Shown: positions 44,554 to 56,200 of the stretch, one piece after another
Layout: the number at the start of each line of letters is the position of its first letter
Numbering within the stretch: position 1 is the first letter of the stretch
Source of the DNA: Tomitella cavernea
GTDB lineage: Bacteria; Actinomycetota; Actinomycetes; Mycobacteriales; Mycobacteriaceae
Assembly (NCBI RefSeq): GCF_016599145.1
Contig: NZ_JAENKO010000002.1
Coordinates: forward strand, 62,001 to 126,000
Length of the DNA stretch: 64,000 nucleotides
Direction of reading: 5' to 3'
Made by a program: the position numbers and the translations under genes
The notes under the pieces: generated by a model
What the model saw: only the letters and a program-made list of their open reading frames with translations
Told to the model about the DNA's origin: nothing
The model's database searches: none

Positions 44554-44564
44554 GTTCAGTGAAC
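44554..44564. promoter_or_regulatory. Small palindrome upstream of asnB
   Basis: GTTCAGTGAAC, an 11-base palindrome with one central base, lies 50 bases upstream of the asnB start in a 178-bp gap without a gene. It could be a half of a regulator site; no partner is obvious. Confidence 0.25.
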
Positions 44565-44613
44565 GGGATCGCCGACGCGCGTACCGCCCACCTTCTGGAG
44601 AGGAGCCCTCGCC

Positions 44614-46299
44614 GTGTGCGCGATTCTCGGCTGTTTCGACCTGCCCACCGGAGACGACCTGGCCGCACTGCGCCAACGCGCCGTCGGAATGTCGAGCAGG
44701 CAGCGGCATCGCGGCCCCGACTGGAGCGGCGTCGCCGTACGCGACGGAGCGGTGCTTGCGCACGAGCGCCTCGCCATCGTCGATCCCGGCAGCGGCGCAC
44801 AGCCCATGACCTCGCGCGACGGCACACTGACGCTCGCCGTCAACGGCGAAATCTACAACCACCGCTCGCTGCGTGAGCGCCTGGACTACGAGTTCACCAC
44901 CGCATCGGACAGCGAGGTGATCAATGCTCTCTACGCTGCGTGCCGCGACACGTCTTTCGTCGGCCGGCTCAACGGCCTCTTCGCGTTCGCCCTCTGGGAT
45001 TCCGAGGCCGGACGCGCGCTGATCGCCCGCGATCCAATGGGCGTCTGCCCGCTGTATTGGGGGCGCGACTCCGTGGGCCGTCTCTGGACCGCCTCGGAGA
45101 TGAAGGCGCTGGTAGGCGTTTGCGACGACGTGGAGGTCTTCCCACCGGGGCACGTCTACGACAGTGAGATCGGCCTGGTCCGGTTCTACGCACCGGAATG
45201 GCGCGATTACGACGCCGTCGCGGGCTCGGATACCGTGCCGACGGATCTGCGCTCGGGCTTCGAAGCCGCCGTGCACCGCCAGCTCATGACGGACGTCCCC
45301 TACGGGGTCCTCCTCTCCGGCGGGCTCGACTCCTCACTCGTGGCCGCGTGTGCGGCCAAGTTCGCTCGCGACCGCATCGAGGATGACGACCGCAGCCGCG
45401 CCTGGTGGCCGCGACTGCATTCTTTCGCCATCGGGCTCACCGGGTCGCCGGACCTCGCCGCCGCCCGCGTCGCGGCCGAGGCGATCGACACCGAACATCA
45501 CGAATTCACCTACACCTTCGACGAAGGGCTCGACGCACTGCCGGAAGTGATCCGACACATAGAGACCTACGATGTGACGACCATCCGCGCATCGACCCCC
45601 ATGTTCCTTCTGGCCCGCCGCATCAAGGCGATGGGCGTGAAGATGGTTCTCTCCGGAGAGGGCTCGGACGAGATCTTCGGCGGCTACCTGTACTTCCACA
45701 AGGCGCCGTCCACACGCGAGTTCCACGAGGAGACCGTCCGCAAGCTCGACGCCCTGCACAATTACGACTGCCTCCGCGCGAACAAGGCGATGATGGCCTG
45801 GGGTGTCGAAGCACGCGTGCCGTTTCTGGACCTCGAGTTCCTCGACACGGCGATGAGTATGGATCCTTCCCGCAAGACCATCGCCGACGGGCGCATGGAG
45901 AAACACGCCTTGCGTGAGGCTTTCGACGGCGCGCTGCCGGACTCCATCCTGTGGCGGCAGAAGGAGCAGTTCTCCGACGGGGTCGGATACGGCTGGATCG
46001 ACGGACTCAAGGACCACGCGGAGAAAGCGGTCTCCGATGCCGACTTCGCCGCCGCGGCAACGCGGTTCCCCCACAACCCGCCGCGGTCGAAAGAGGCGTA
46101 TCTGTACCGCGAGATCTTCGAGCGACATTTTCCGGGCGCCGCCTGCGCCCGCACGGTGCCGGGCGGCGAGTCCATCGCCTGCTCCACCCCGGAGGCGCTG
46201 GCGTGGGATCCGGCCTTTGCCGACGCCGCGGACCCGTCCGGGCGTGCCGTGCTCGGCGTCCACGGCGGCTACACCCACGCCGGCAGAGTCCCGGGCTGA
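44614..46299 (+). CDS. asnB: Glutamine-hydrolysing asparagine synthetase (AsnB-type)
   Basis: The 561-residue enzyme starts with the catalytic Cys2 (GTG start, then TGC), followed by a class II amidotransferase domain (RHRGPD, NGEIYNH near residue 75, ERLAIVD) and a C-terminal synthetase domain with PP-loop SGGLDSS (about residue 234) and GEGSDEIFGGY (about 350). It makes an amide from a carboxylate, glutamine and ATP. GGAGAGGAG lies upstream. Its presence inside an NRPS island and 5 kb from the three PP-loop paralogues suggests amidation of a peptide or precursor, but a house-keeping asparagine supply role is possible. Confidence 0.9.
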   Translation: MCAILGCFDLPTGDDLAALRQRAVGMSSRQRHRGPDWSGVAVRDGAVLAHERLAIVDPGSGAQPMTSRDGTLTLAVNGEIYNHRSLRERLDYEFTTASDSEVINALYAACRDTSFVGRLNGLFAFALWDSEAGRALIARDPMGVCPLYWGRDSVGRLWTASEMKALVGVCDDVEVFPPGHVYDSEIGLVRFYAPEWRDYDAVAGSDTVPTDLRSGFEAAVHRQLMTDVPYGVLLSGGLDSSLVAACAAKFARDRIEDDDRSRAWWPRLHSFAIGLTGSPDLAAARVAAEAIDTEHHEFTYTFDEGLDALPEVIRHIETYDVTTIRASTPMFLLARRIKAMGVKMVLSGEGSDEIFGGYLYFHKAPSTREFHEETVRKLDALHNYDCLRANKAMMAWGVEARVPFLDLEFLDTAMSMDPSRKTIADGRMEKHALREAFDGALPDSILWRQKEQFSDGVGYGWIDGLKDHAEKAVSDADFAAAATRFPHNPPRSKEAYLYREIFERHFPGAACARTVPGGESIACSTPEALAWDPAFADAADPSGRAVLGVHGGYTHAGRVPG

Positions 46300-46311
46300 G
46301 ACCCCGCCAGA

Positions 46312-47280
46312 TCACTGCGCCCGGCGCAGCCTCCGGCGCACGATGTGCATGACGTGCCAGGTCTCCGGCAGCCACGACAAGTACATGAACGTATGGAACC
46401 CACCGCGGTATTCATGCACGCGCACGTCGACGTCCAGCCGCCGTGCCAGTTCGCTCAGACGCCGGCAGTCCGCGATGAACACCTCGTGCGTACCGATGAA
46501 CACGTCGACGGGAGGGAGCCCCAGCAAGTCTCCGTCGATAGGACTCGCCCCCACCCCGCACCGCCCCGCAGAGGCCGTCCACTCGCGCCCCAGGTGGCGC
46601 AGCACTTCCACGTCCAGAATCGGATCCTTGCCGGCCACGTCCTTGATCTCGGGGTTGTCCAGCTCGAGATCCAGCCACGGGGAGAACAGCAGCAGGTTCG
46701 CGGGCGCGGCGATCCCACCGTCGCGGATCGCTTGCGCCAGGGCGTAGGCCATGCCCCCGCCCGACGATTCCCCCGCCAGCACCACATCCGCCGCGTCGCA
46801 GTCCTCGAGCACGCGTCGGTACAACTGCAGCATCCGCTCCAGTGCCTCCGGATGCGTACCACTCGGAGCAAGCGTGTACGTAGGCACCAGCACCCGAACG
46901 TCCCCGTTGCGCGCCAGCGCGGACACCAGCATCCACTGCTGCGGCTGCAGCGGCGTGGTGAATCCGCCGCCATGCAGGAAAATCACCGTCCGCGCAGGGG
47001 ACGTGCGCCCCCGCACCGTCACGGTGTACACGGGAAGCCCGCCCCATTGCTCCATGTCCACGCGGCAGCGCCGAAGCGTCGAGCGCGGCGGTGGCGCGCC
47101 TCCCCTGGCCTGCGCCTCGTCGCGCCTGCGCAACGCCTCATCCAGGGTCAATGCCCGGTCGGCTCGCCGCAGCCACCAGGTGGACAGACGCATCGGCACG
47201 CTCGGCCACCGCGCAGCCCACACCTTGCGCGCGCCGGAGCCGACCACACCGTCCGGGACGTCCGCCCGCTCCGCATTCAC
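46312..47280 (-). CDS. HSL-family alpha/beta hydrolase, coupled to NRPS gene
   Basis: This 322-residue esterase has the HSL hallmarks: oxyanion motif FLHGGGF (about residue 105), nucleophile GESSGGG (about 162) and C-terminal catalytic His in RGGFHTFMY. Its GTG start overlaps the NRPS stop codon (GTGA), so it is translated together with that gene, and no signal peptide is seen. As the NRPS lacks a thioesterase domain, this enzyme is the best candidate for hydrolytic or ester-forming release of the chain or for editing. The inference rests on context, not on sequence proof. Confidence 0.83.
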   Translation of the reverse strand: MNAERADVPDGVVGSGARKVWAARWPSVPMRLSTWWLRRADRALTLDEALRRRDEAQARGGAPPPRSTLRRCRVDMEQWGGLPVYTVTVRGRTSPARTVIFLHGGGFTTPLQPQQWMLVSALARNGDVRVLVPTYTLAPSGTHPEALERMLQLYRRVLEDCDAADVVLAGESSGGGMAYALAQAIRDGGIAAPANLLLFSPWLDLELDNPEIKDVAGKDPILDVEVLRHLGREWTASAGRCGVGASPIDGDLLGLPPVDVFIGTHEVFIADCRRLSELARRLDVDVRVHEYRGGFHTFMYLSWLPETWHVMHIVRRRLRRAQ

Positions 47281-50200
47281 CGGGCGCCGGCCTCCGCGAT
47301 CGCCGAAAGCGCCTGCTGCCACAGGCCGAGCAGCTCACCGGCCTCGCTCTCATCGAGTACCCCGGGGGCCACCGACACGTAAGCGAGGTACTCGGGACCC
47401 TCCGCGGTTTCGGCGATCATCGACTGGATGTCCACTACCGCCTGCGCCGGCATCCGGCTGGGGTTGTCCACCCCGAGATCGTTGTCCTCGAAATCCGGAA
47501 GCCAGCCCAGGCCGCGCACCTCCTCTGGAATCTCCGAGGATTCCACGCTGCCGATGTAGTTGAAAACCACCTGAGGCTCACCATGCTGCTGAAGCTCCGG
47601 AGCCGTGCGGGGGTTGAGATACCGCAAAAGCCCATACCCGATACCTGACCCCGGCACACACTCGAGTTGCTCGGCGGTCTTCTCGACCAACTTCACCGTG
47701 GCGTCGGCCTTGCGTCCCGTACTGCCGGAGAAGACCTCGTCCACGTCCACCTCGGACAGGTCGACGCGGGCCGGGTACATCGCCGTGAACCATCCGACCG
47801 TTCGGGACAGATCCGCACCCGGCACAGCCGCCTCGTCACGCCCATGCCCCTCCAGCGTCATCAATGCGGAAGGTTCTTCTATACCGCGGTGGCGACGCCA
47901 CTGCACAAGCGCAGCAGACAGTGCGGCCGTCGCCAGCCGCCCCGGGTCGGTCCCGAACACGTTCCGCGCCGAATCGAGCAGCCCGCGAGTGACAGCAGTA
48001 CTCAGGCGCACTTCAGTACGCTGCAACGATTCGACCAGGTCGCGGCTCAGATCCAACGGCCGCCGACCCAGCAAGGGATCCGCGCCCGCGAGGGTGCGAC
48101 GCCAGAACTCCAGTTCCCGTTCGCGCTCCGGGTCCTGCGCCGCCTCGACGAGCCGGTGCGACCAGGCGCGCATCGAGGTGCCGACCGGCTGCAACTCCGC
48201 CGCCTGCCCGTGCGCGACCTGCGCGCCTGCTATGGCGAAATCCTGAACAAGGATCCGCCACGATACGGAATCGACGAGTAGATGGTGCGGGACGATGACG
48301 AGCCGGCCCGCCGTTTCCGGGTCGTCGGGCACCAACCACACGCACTGCAGCAGCGTTCCAGCAGCCGTGTCCAACCGGTTCAGTGCGCGTGTGAACTCAT
48401 CCCCGGCCACCCGTGCGTAACCGGCGCTGCCCGGATACTGCCTACCGGTCAACTCGACCTTGCGGAGGACATCCCGGACATCGAGCCCCCCGACGGGCCG
48501 CACGTACAGGGAGGGGTCGCCGTCCTCATCGAGGAGTACCGCGCGCAGCATGTCGTGCGTGTCGACCACGGCCTGCAGGGTCTCGACCACGTGCGTCTCG
48601 CTGATCCCTGCCGGAAGCGTGAGCACCATCGGCATGGTGAAACGATCGAAGTCGCCGCCCCGCTCGACCATCTTCGCCACCACGGGCACCAGCGGAGCCG
48701 CGCCGACTCCGCCGCCGGGCAATTCTTCGGCGACACCGATATCCCGACTGGTTGCAGCCGCCACGGAGGCGAGACCCGCGACGGTCCTGCGCTCGAACAC
48801 GTCGCGCGCAGTGAAGTGCACGCCCGCAGCACGCGCCCGCGAGACGAGCCGGATCGACACGATGCTGTCGCCGCCGAGGTCGAAGAAGGAATCGTCGACA
48901 CCGATCTCGTCTGTGCCGAGAACCTCTGCGAACACGGCCGCGATCGCGCGCTCGGTGTCGGTGGACGGCGCCCGGTACTCCGCGCCCGCAGCGAACACGG
49001 GTTTGGGCAGCGCACGCCGGTCGACCTTGCCGCTGGTGTTCAGCGGAAGGTACGGCAGCGTCATCACCAGCGCGGGGACCATGTATTCCGGCAGCTCGCG
49101 CGCCGCGAATTCCCGCAGCTCCCGCTCGTCCACAGTTGCGTCGCCGACGGACACGTATGCGACCAGCCGTGTGGCGGCGGCGCCCTCGGCACCGTCCGAG
49201 CCGCCGCCCTCGTGGGCGACGGCCGCCGCTTGGCCCACGCGCGGGTGCGAGGCGAGCACGGCCTCGATCTCACCGAGCTCGACGCGCTGACCGCGCACCT
49301 TGACCTGGAAATCGGCACGCCCGAGGTACTCCAACGATCCGGCACGGGTCCACCGCACCAGGTCCCCGGTGCGGTACATTCGCGCACCCGCCCCGGCGAA
49401 CGGATCGGCGACGAAACGCTCGGCGGTCAGATCGGCCCGGGCGGCATAGCCGCGGGCCAATTGCCCACCGGCGAGATACAACTCGCCCACCGCCCCGATA
49501 GGCGCCGGCTCGAGCCGGCCGTCGAGCACGTACGCCCGCGTGTTCCACACCGGCTCGCCGATCGGCGCGGTGTTGCCCGCCGTATCGGCGGGCGCGGTCG
49601 CGGTCACCGAGTTGATCGTGACCTCCGTGGGGCCGTACAGGTTGACCACGCTCGCCGCACTGACGGCCCGCACCCTCTCGACCAGCGCCGAGGTCAGTGC
49701 CTCGCCGCCGGCGAAGACCACCCGGAGCGTGGCGAGGGCGTCGGCGTCGGCCTCGTCGAGGAACAGCGCCAACAGCGAAGGAACGAACTGCACCGCCGTC
49801 ACCGATTCACGGGCCACCACGGCCGCCATCCCGGCCGGGTCGCGGTGCCCGTCGTGCTCGAGCACGACCAAGCGCGCACCGACCACCGGCGGCAGCAGCA
49901 GCTCCCACACTGACGCGTCGAAGGTCGCCGGCGTCTTGTGCAACAGCACGTCGTCCGCAGAGAAGCCGTGCTCGCTTTCCATCCACGACAGTTGGTTGAC
50001 GATCGCCCGGTGCTCGATCGCGACGCCCTTCGGACGCCCCGTCGACCCGGATGTGAACAGCACGTATGCGGCGTCCTGCGCCATGAGCGGACGGGAACGC
50101 TCGTCCGGCCGGATCGGATCGGCGGACAGCCCGCCCAGCTCGAGCTCGTCGAGCCGTACGGTCTGCGCACCGGCCTGCTCGAAGACGCTCGCGTCCGCGG

Positions 50201-53200
50201 AAGTCGTCAACACGCACACTGGGCGCGCGGACGCGACGACATGCGCGATGCGGTCGGCTGGATGCTCCGGATCCATCGGCACGTACGCGCCCCCCGCGGC
50301 GATCACCGCGTGCACGGCCACCACCATCCGGGTCGAGCGGCGCATTCCCACCGCGACGGTGGTGCCCGGGCCGACGCCTGAGGCGATCAGGTGGCGGGCC
50401 AAGCGCCGCACCCGTGCCGCGAAATCGCGATAGGACACCGATCCGTGGTCGTCCGTGAGCGCGGGCGCGTCAGGCGTCCGCTCCGCCTGCTGATCGACCA
50501 GATCGGCGAGCGTCGCCTGCGGCACGTCCCGCTCGGTGCGGTTGAACCGCTCGAGGACGGTGCGTCGCTCCTCGTCACCGAGCAGCCCCACTGCCGACGT
50601 ACGCGTCCGCGGTGCGTGCGCGACTGTGGCGAGGATGCGCGCGAGCCGCTCGGATATCGCCGTGGCGGCATCCGGCGACACCGCACCGGGAAGATGCTTG
50701 ACCGTCAGCCGCAAGCGCGGATCCGCCTCGGCGAGCAGGCTCAACGGGTAATGGGTGGCATCCTGCATCGCCACGCCCGTCAACCGCATGCCGTTGATAT
50801 CGGTCTGCTCGGCGAGCCCCGCCTGGTCGACCGGATAGGACTCGAAGACGGTCAGCGTGTCGAACAGCGCGCCCACGCCCGCAGCCTGCTGGATCTGCGG
50901 CAACCCCACGTGATGGTGATCGAGCAGATCGGCCTGCCGGGCCTGCACCCGCTCGATCAGGTCGACGAGGGCCTCGCCCCGGACCTCGTCGAGACGCACG
51001 CGTACCGGCACGGTATTGATGAACAGTCCCACCATCGACTCGATGCCGTTGACCGACGGTGGCCGTCCGGACACCGTCGCACCGAAAACCACGTCGGAGC
51101 TGTCGGTCATCCTGGCGAGCAGCAACCCCCAGGCGGTCTGCACGATCGTGTTGAGCGTGACGCCCCGGTCACGTGCCAGCTCGGCCAAGGCATCGGCGAC
51201 CGTGTCGGGCACATCGACCGCCACGTCCTGCGGATCGCGTCCGTCGTCGCCGCCGTCCGGAGCGATCAGCGTCGGCTGCTCGACCCCGTCGAGCGCCTCG
51301 CGCCACGCCCGCATCGACGCCTGCTCGTCCTGCCGGGCGAGCCACGCCAAGTAATCCTGGTACGGCCGCACCCGCGGGAGCACTGTCGCGTCGCCGCCGG
51401 CGGCGTAGAGCACCAGCAGGTCCTTGAGCAGCAGCGGCAGCGACCAGCCGTCGAGCAGAATGTGATGGTTGGCGATCGCGAAACGGTAGTGTTCGTCGCC
51501 TGTGCGGACCAGCAGGAATCGCAGCAACGGCGGGCGCGCCATATCGAACGCGGCCGTGCGGTTGTCCTCCAGCAACCGGCGGCATTCCTCGTCGCGTCGG
51601 TCCGAATCCACCGATCGCAGATCGATCTCCGCCCACGGCAGGTCGACCGAGTCGACGATCACCTGCACGGCCTCGCCGGAATCGCCGGCGACGAAGCCCG
51701 CGCGCAGATTCGGGTGCCGCCCGACCAGCGCTTCGGCCGCCGCACGCAACCCGGACGCATCGACCGTCCCTTGGAGCTCGAGCACCACCTGCGACGTGTA
51801 GACGTCGTGGCCCCGCTCGGCCAGCAGCGCATGGAAGAACATGCCCAGCTGCAGCGGTGCAAGCGACCAGACATCGGCCAGGCGCGGGTACTGCCGCTCG
51901 AGCACCTCGAGCCGTGGCTGGTCGACCGCCACGAGCGGCACGTCCGACGGGGTGAGCCCGCCGGCGCTTCCGCCGCGCGCACGCTGCGCCAGCGCGTCGG
52001 CGGCCCGGCACCACAGCCCGGCGATGGCGCGGGCGTCGTGCTCGCCGAGCGCCCCGGCCGCATGCGCGAAGTTCGCGCGCAACACCGGCCCGGCATCCGA
52101 CTCCGTGGTCACGGCGTTGATGCTCAGCACGGCCGGGGCCGCCATGCCGTCGTCGGCGGCGCCGCCCAGGGCGGCCGACTCGCCGTCCGGGAGCCAGCCG
52201 ACGCCCGACAGATCCGCCGACACTGCACTCGAGCCCATCCGGCCGAGGTAGTTGAAGCTCACCTGCGGCACCGCGAGCCGCGCCAGCTCCTCGCCCGCGT
52301 CGTCATCGAGGTAGCGCAGCATGCCGAAGCCGACGCCCCGGCCCGGCACGGCCAGCAGCTGCTCCTTGACGGCTTTGACCGCGGCGTCCGCGCCTTCCCC
52401 GGCCGCGTAGGCGTCGTCGACGTCCACGCCGGTGAGGTCGAGCAGCACCGGGTACATGCTCGTGAACCAGCCGACGGTGCGCCCCACGTCCGCGCCCGGT
52501 ACGGCGTCCTCTTCGCGCCCGTGACCCTCCATGTTGATCAATGCCGACGGGACATCGGAACCGTGCCCGCTCTGCGCGCGCCACGCAGCCACTGCAAGCG
52601 CCAGCGCGGCGAGCAGGCCGTCGTTGGCCCCGCCGCGGAACGCCGCCGGCAGATCCGTCAGCAGCGCCTCGGTCGTCTCCGCCGACAACGACACGTCGAA
52701 TCGCTCAACGGTCGCCATTACGTCGATCGCCGGATCGAATCGGCGCGAGCCCAACGCGGGATCGTCGTACCCGAGCACCGCGCGCCAATGGTCCATCTCC
52801 GCGGACCGCCCACCGGAGCGCGCCTGCTCCTCGAGCGCATGGGCCCAGCGTCGCATCGAAGTCCCCCCCGGCGCGAGCACAGGTTCTTCGCCGGCGGCGA
52901 CCTGCGACCACGCCGAGGCGAGGTCTGGCACGATCAGGCGCCACGAGACCCCGTCCACCGCGAGGTGGTGCACGAGGACGAGGAGCCTCCCGTCGTGCGC
53001 GTCCAGCCCGCCGGCCGGGGCGAACCAGACGAACCGCACCATCGTTCCGCCACGCGGATCGAGGCGGGCCGCAGCCGCCTCCTGCGCGTCTTCGGCCAGC
53101 CGCGCGAAGGCGTCGGACCCTGGTGCGTCGGTAAACTCGATGCACTCGATGAGATCGTCCACGGACACGGCACCGGGCGCGGGCACCGCGAAGCGCATTC

Positions 53201-56200
53201 CCTCGCCACCGGACCGCGCTGCGTCGGCCTCCACCCGCGCACGCAGCATGTCGTGGCGATCGAGCACCGCCTGCAGCGTGCGTACCAGGCGCGGGCGGTC
53301 GATGCCCTCCGGCAGCGTCAGCAGACTCGCCTGGGAGAAGCGATCGTAGCCGCCGCCGTTACCCACCAGCCACTGCGCGATCGGAGTGAGCGGGAACGTG
53401 CCCACCGCCCCGCCAGGCAGCTCGTCGAGGGTGCGGATGGCGTCAGTGTCGGAAGCCCACTGCGCGATATCAGCGAGGCCGGCGACGGATTTGCGCTCGA
53501 ACACGTCGCGCGCGGTGACGACGATCCCGGCTTCCTTGGCGCGCGTGACCAGCTGGATCGACACGATACTGTCGCCGCCGAGCGCGAAGAAGGAGTCCTC
53601 CACGCCCACGCGCTCGAGCCCCAGCACCTCCGCGAACACCGCGGCGATCGATCGCTCCATCGCCGTCGACGGCGCGACGTACTCGGCCGACGAGTCGACG
53701 AACACCGGCTCCGGCAGCGCCTCGCGATCGACCTTCCCGGATGGCGTGAGCGGGAACTCGTCGACGACGGTGATAGCCGACGGCACCATGTAGTCCGGCA
53801 ACGTGCCGGAAACGAATGCGACGAGCTCGGGTACGTCAATCTCGGCGCCGTCGACGGCATGCACGTACGACACCAAGGTCGTCGTCGCGCCGGTGCGTTC
53901 GTAGCCGATGGTCATCGCGAAATCGACGGCCTCGTGACGCCCCAGGGCCGCGTCGATCTCACCGAGCTCGATGCGGAAGCCGCGGACCTTGACCTGGAAG
54001 TCCGTACGCCCGAGGTACTCGAGTGCGCCCGGCCCGCCACCACCGTCGGTGATCCACCGCGCCAGATCCCCGGTGCGGTACATCCGTTCGCCGGCTCCGC
54101 CGAACGGGTTCGCGACGAAGTTCGCGGCAGTCTGCCCCTGGCGCTGGTGGTACCCGCGTGCCAGGCCCGACCCCGCGATGTACAGCTCTCCCGATACCCC
54201 CACGGGAACGGGCTGCAGCCGCTGGTCGAGCACCAGCAGGCCGACGCCGCGCACCGGTCCGCCGATAGTGACGGGCAGCGCGGGATCCAACGCGCCGGTC
54301 GCCGTCGACCACACCGTGTCTTCGGTGGGGCCGTACAGGTTGAACATCGCGCGGCCCGGGGCCCACCTCGCCATGAGTTCAGGCGGGCATGCCTCGCCGC
54401 CCACGCTGAGCACCTCGAGACTTTCGAGTCCGACCGGTTCCATCGACGCAAGCGCCGCCGGAGTGATGAAGGCATGGGTCACCGCGTGCGCACGCAGCAG
54501 CTCGGCGAGCTCCTCGCCTCCGAACACGCTCGTGGGGACTATCACGATCGTCGCAGAGGCTCCGAAGGCGAAGAGATACTCGAACACCGACGCATCGAAA
54601 CTCGGCGATGCGAAATGCAGTACACGCGACGAGGAAGTCGTACGCATACGTTCCCGTTGTTCGGTCGCCATGGTCTCGAGGCCGCGATGCGTCACGACGA
54701 CGCCCTTCGGAAGTCCCGTGGATCCGGAGGTGTAGATCACGTATGCCGCGTCTTCACCGCGCACCGGGCCGCGATCGACGTCCGTCACGGGATCAGTCGC
54801 CGCTCCGTCGATCAACGCGCGGACAGTCGGGTCGTCGAGGACCAGCCACGTCACATCGTCCGGCAGGTGCGCACGGTGCGCCGACGTCGTCACGCCCACC
54901 TTCGCCCCGCAGTCCGAGATCATGTGCGCTATGCGGTCGGCGGGATACTCGGGGTCCACAGGCACGAAGGCGGCCCCGGTCTTCACGATCGACCAGATGC
55001 CGAGCACGGATTCAAACGACCGCGGCAGACCCATCACCACCGTCGAACCGGAACGGACGCCCTGGCCCAGCATGACGCGTGCGAGCCGTGTCGATTCCGC
55101 GTCGAGTTCTCCATAGCTCACGTGACGGTCGCCGACGATGAGCGCAGTCGCCCGCGGTTCGCGGGATGCCGCCCGCGCCAGGATCTCGGCGAACGTCGCC
55201 TGCGGCGCCGGCCGCAGTCCACGCACCGGAGCCATGTTCTCGGTCTCCTCGCGGCCGAGCACGGGCAGATCCCCCACGGGCGTGTCCGGCGTGCCGACCG
55301 CCCCGGCGAGGAGGCGCTCGAAAATCTGCGCGAACCTGCGGATCGTGCCCTCGTCGAACAGATCGGTCGCGTAGATGAAGTTCGCGTCCAGTCCACCGCC
55401 GGGAGCATCCGAGATCGTCAGTTGCAGGTCGAACTTCGCAGCCGCCACATCGGTGTCGACCCCGGACACGGTCAGACCGGGCAGTTCCAGATGCGCCTGT
55501 TCGATGTTCTGGAACGCGAGCACCACTTGGAACAGGGGCGAGTGCGCCGTGGAACGCTCGGGTGCGAGTTCGTCGACGAGTTGCTCGAAGGGCACGTCCG
55601 TGTGTGTGAACGCGGCAAGGTCGTCCTCACGTACGCGGCCGAGCAGGTCGGCGAACGATTCGGCCGGATCGACGGCCGTGCGCAGCACCAGGGTGTTGAC
55701 GAACATTCCCACCAGATCGTCGAGCGCGGCCTCGCCGCGCCCCTCGATCGCGGAACCGATGGCGATGTCGCCGCTTCCGCTCAAACGGGACAGCAACACC
55801 GCCAGTGCGGCGTGGACGACCATGAACGACGAGGCGCCCCGCTCGCGCGCCAGCGCGTCCACGCCGGCGCGCACGTCCGTGTCGATGACGAAGTCGAACT
55901 GCGCGCCGCGCATCGACTGCACCGACGGGCGCGGCCGGTCCGTCGGCAGCTCGAGCACCTCCGGCAGCCCTGCGAGGGCGTCCTTCCAGAAGCCGAGCTG
56001 GCGGGAGACCTCCGAATCGGTGTCCGCCGCGTCTCCGAGCACTTCCCGCTGCCACAACGCGTAATCGGCGTACTGCACGGCCAACGGCCGCCACATCGGC
56101 TCGTCCCCCGCGGCGCGGGCTCCATAGGCGGTCATCACATCGCGTGCCAACGGCGCCGTCGAGGCCGCGTCGCCCGCGATGTGGTGCAGCACCAGCACCA

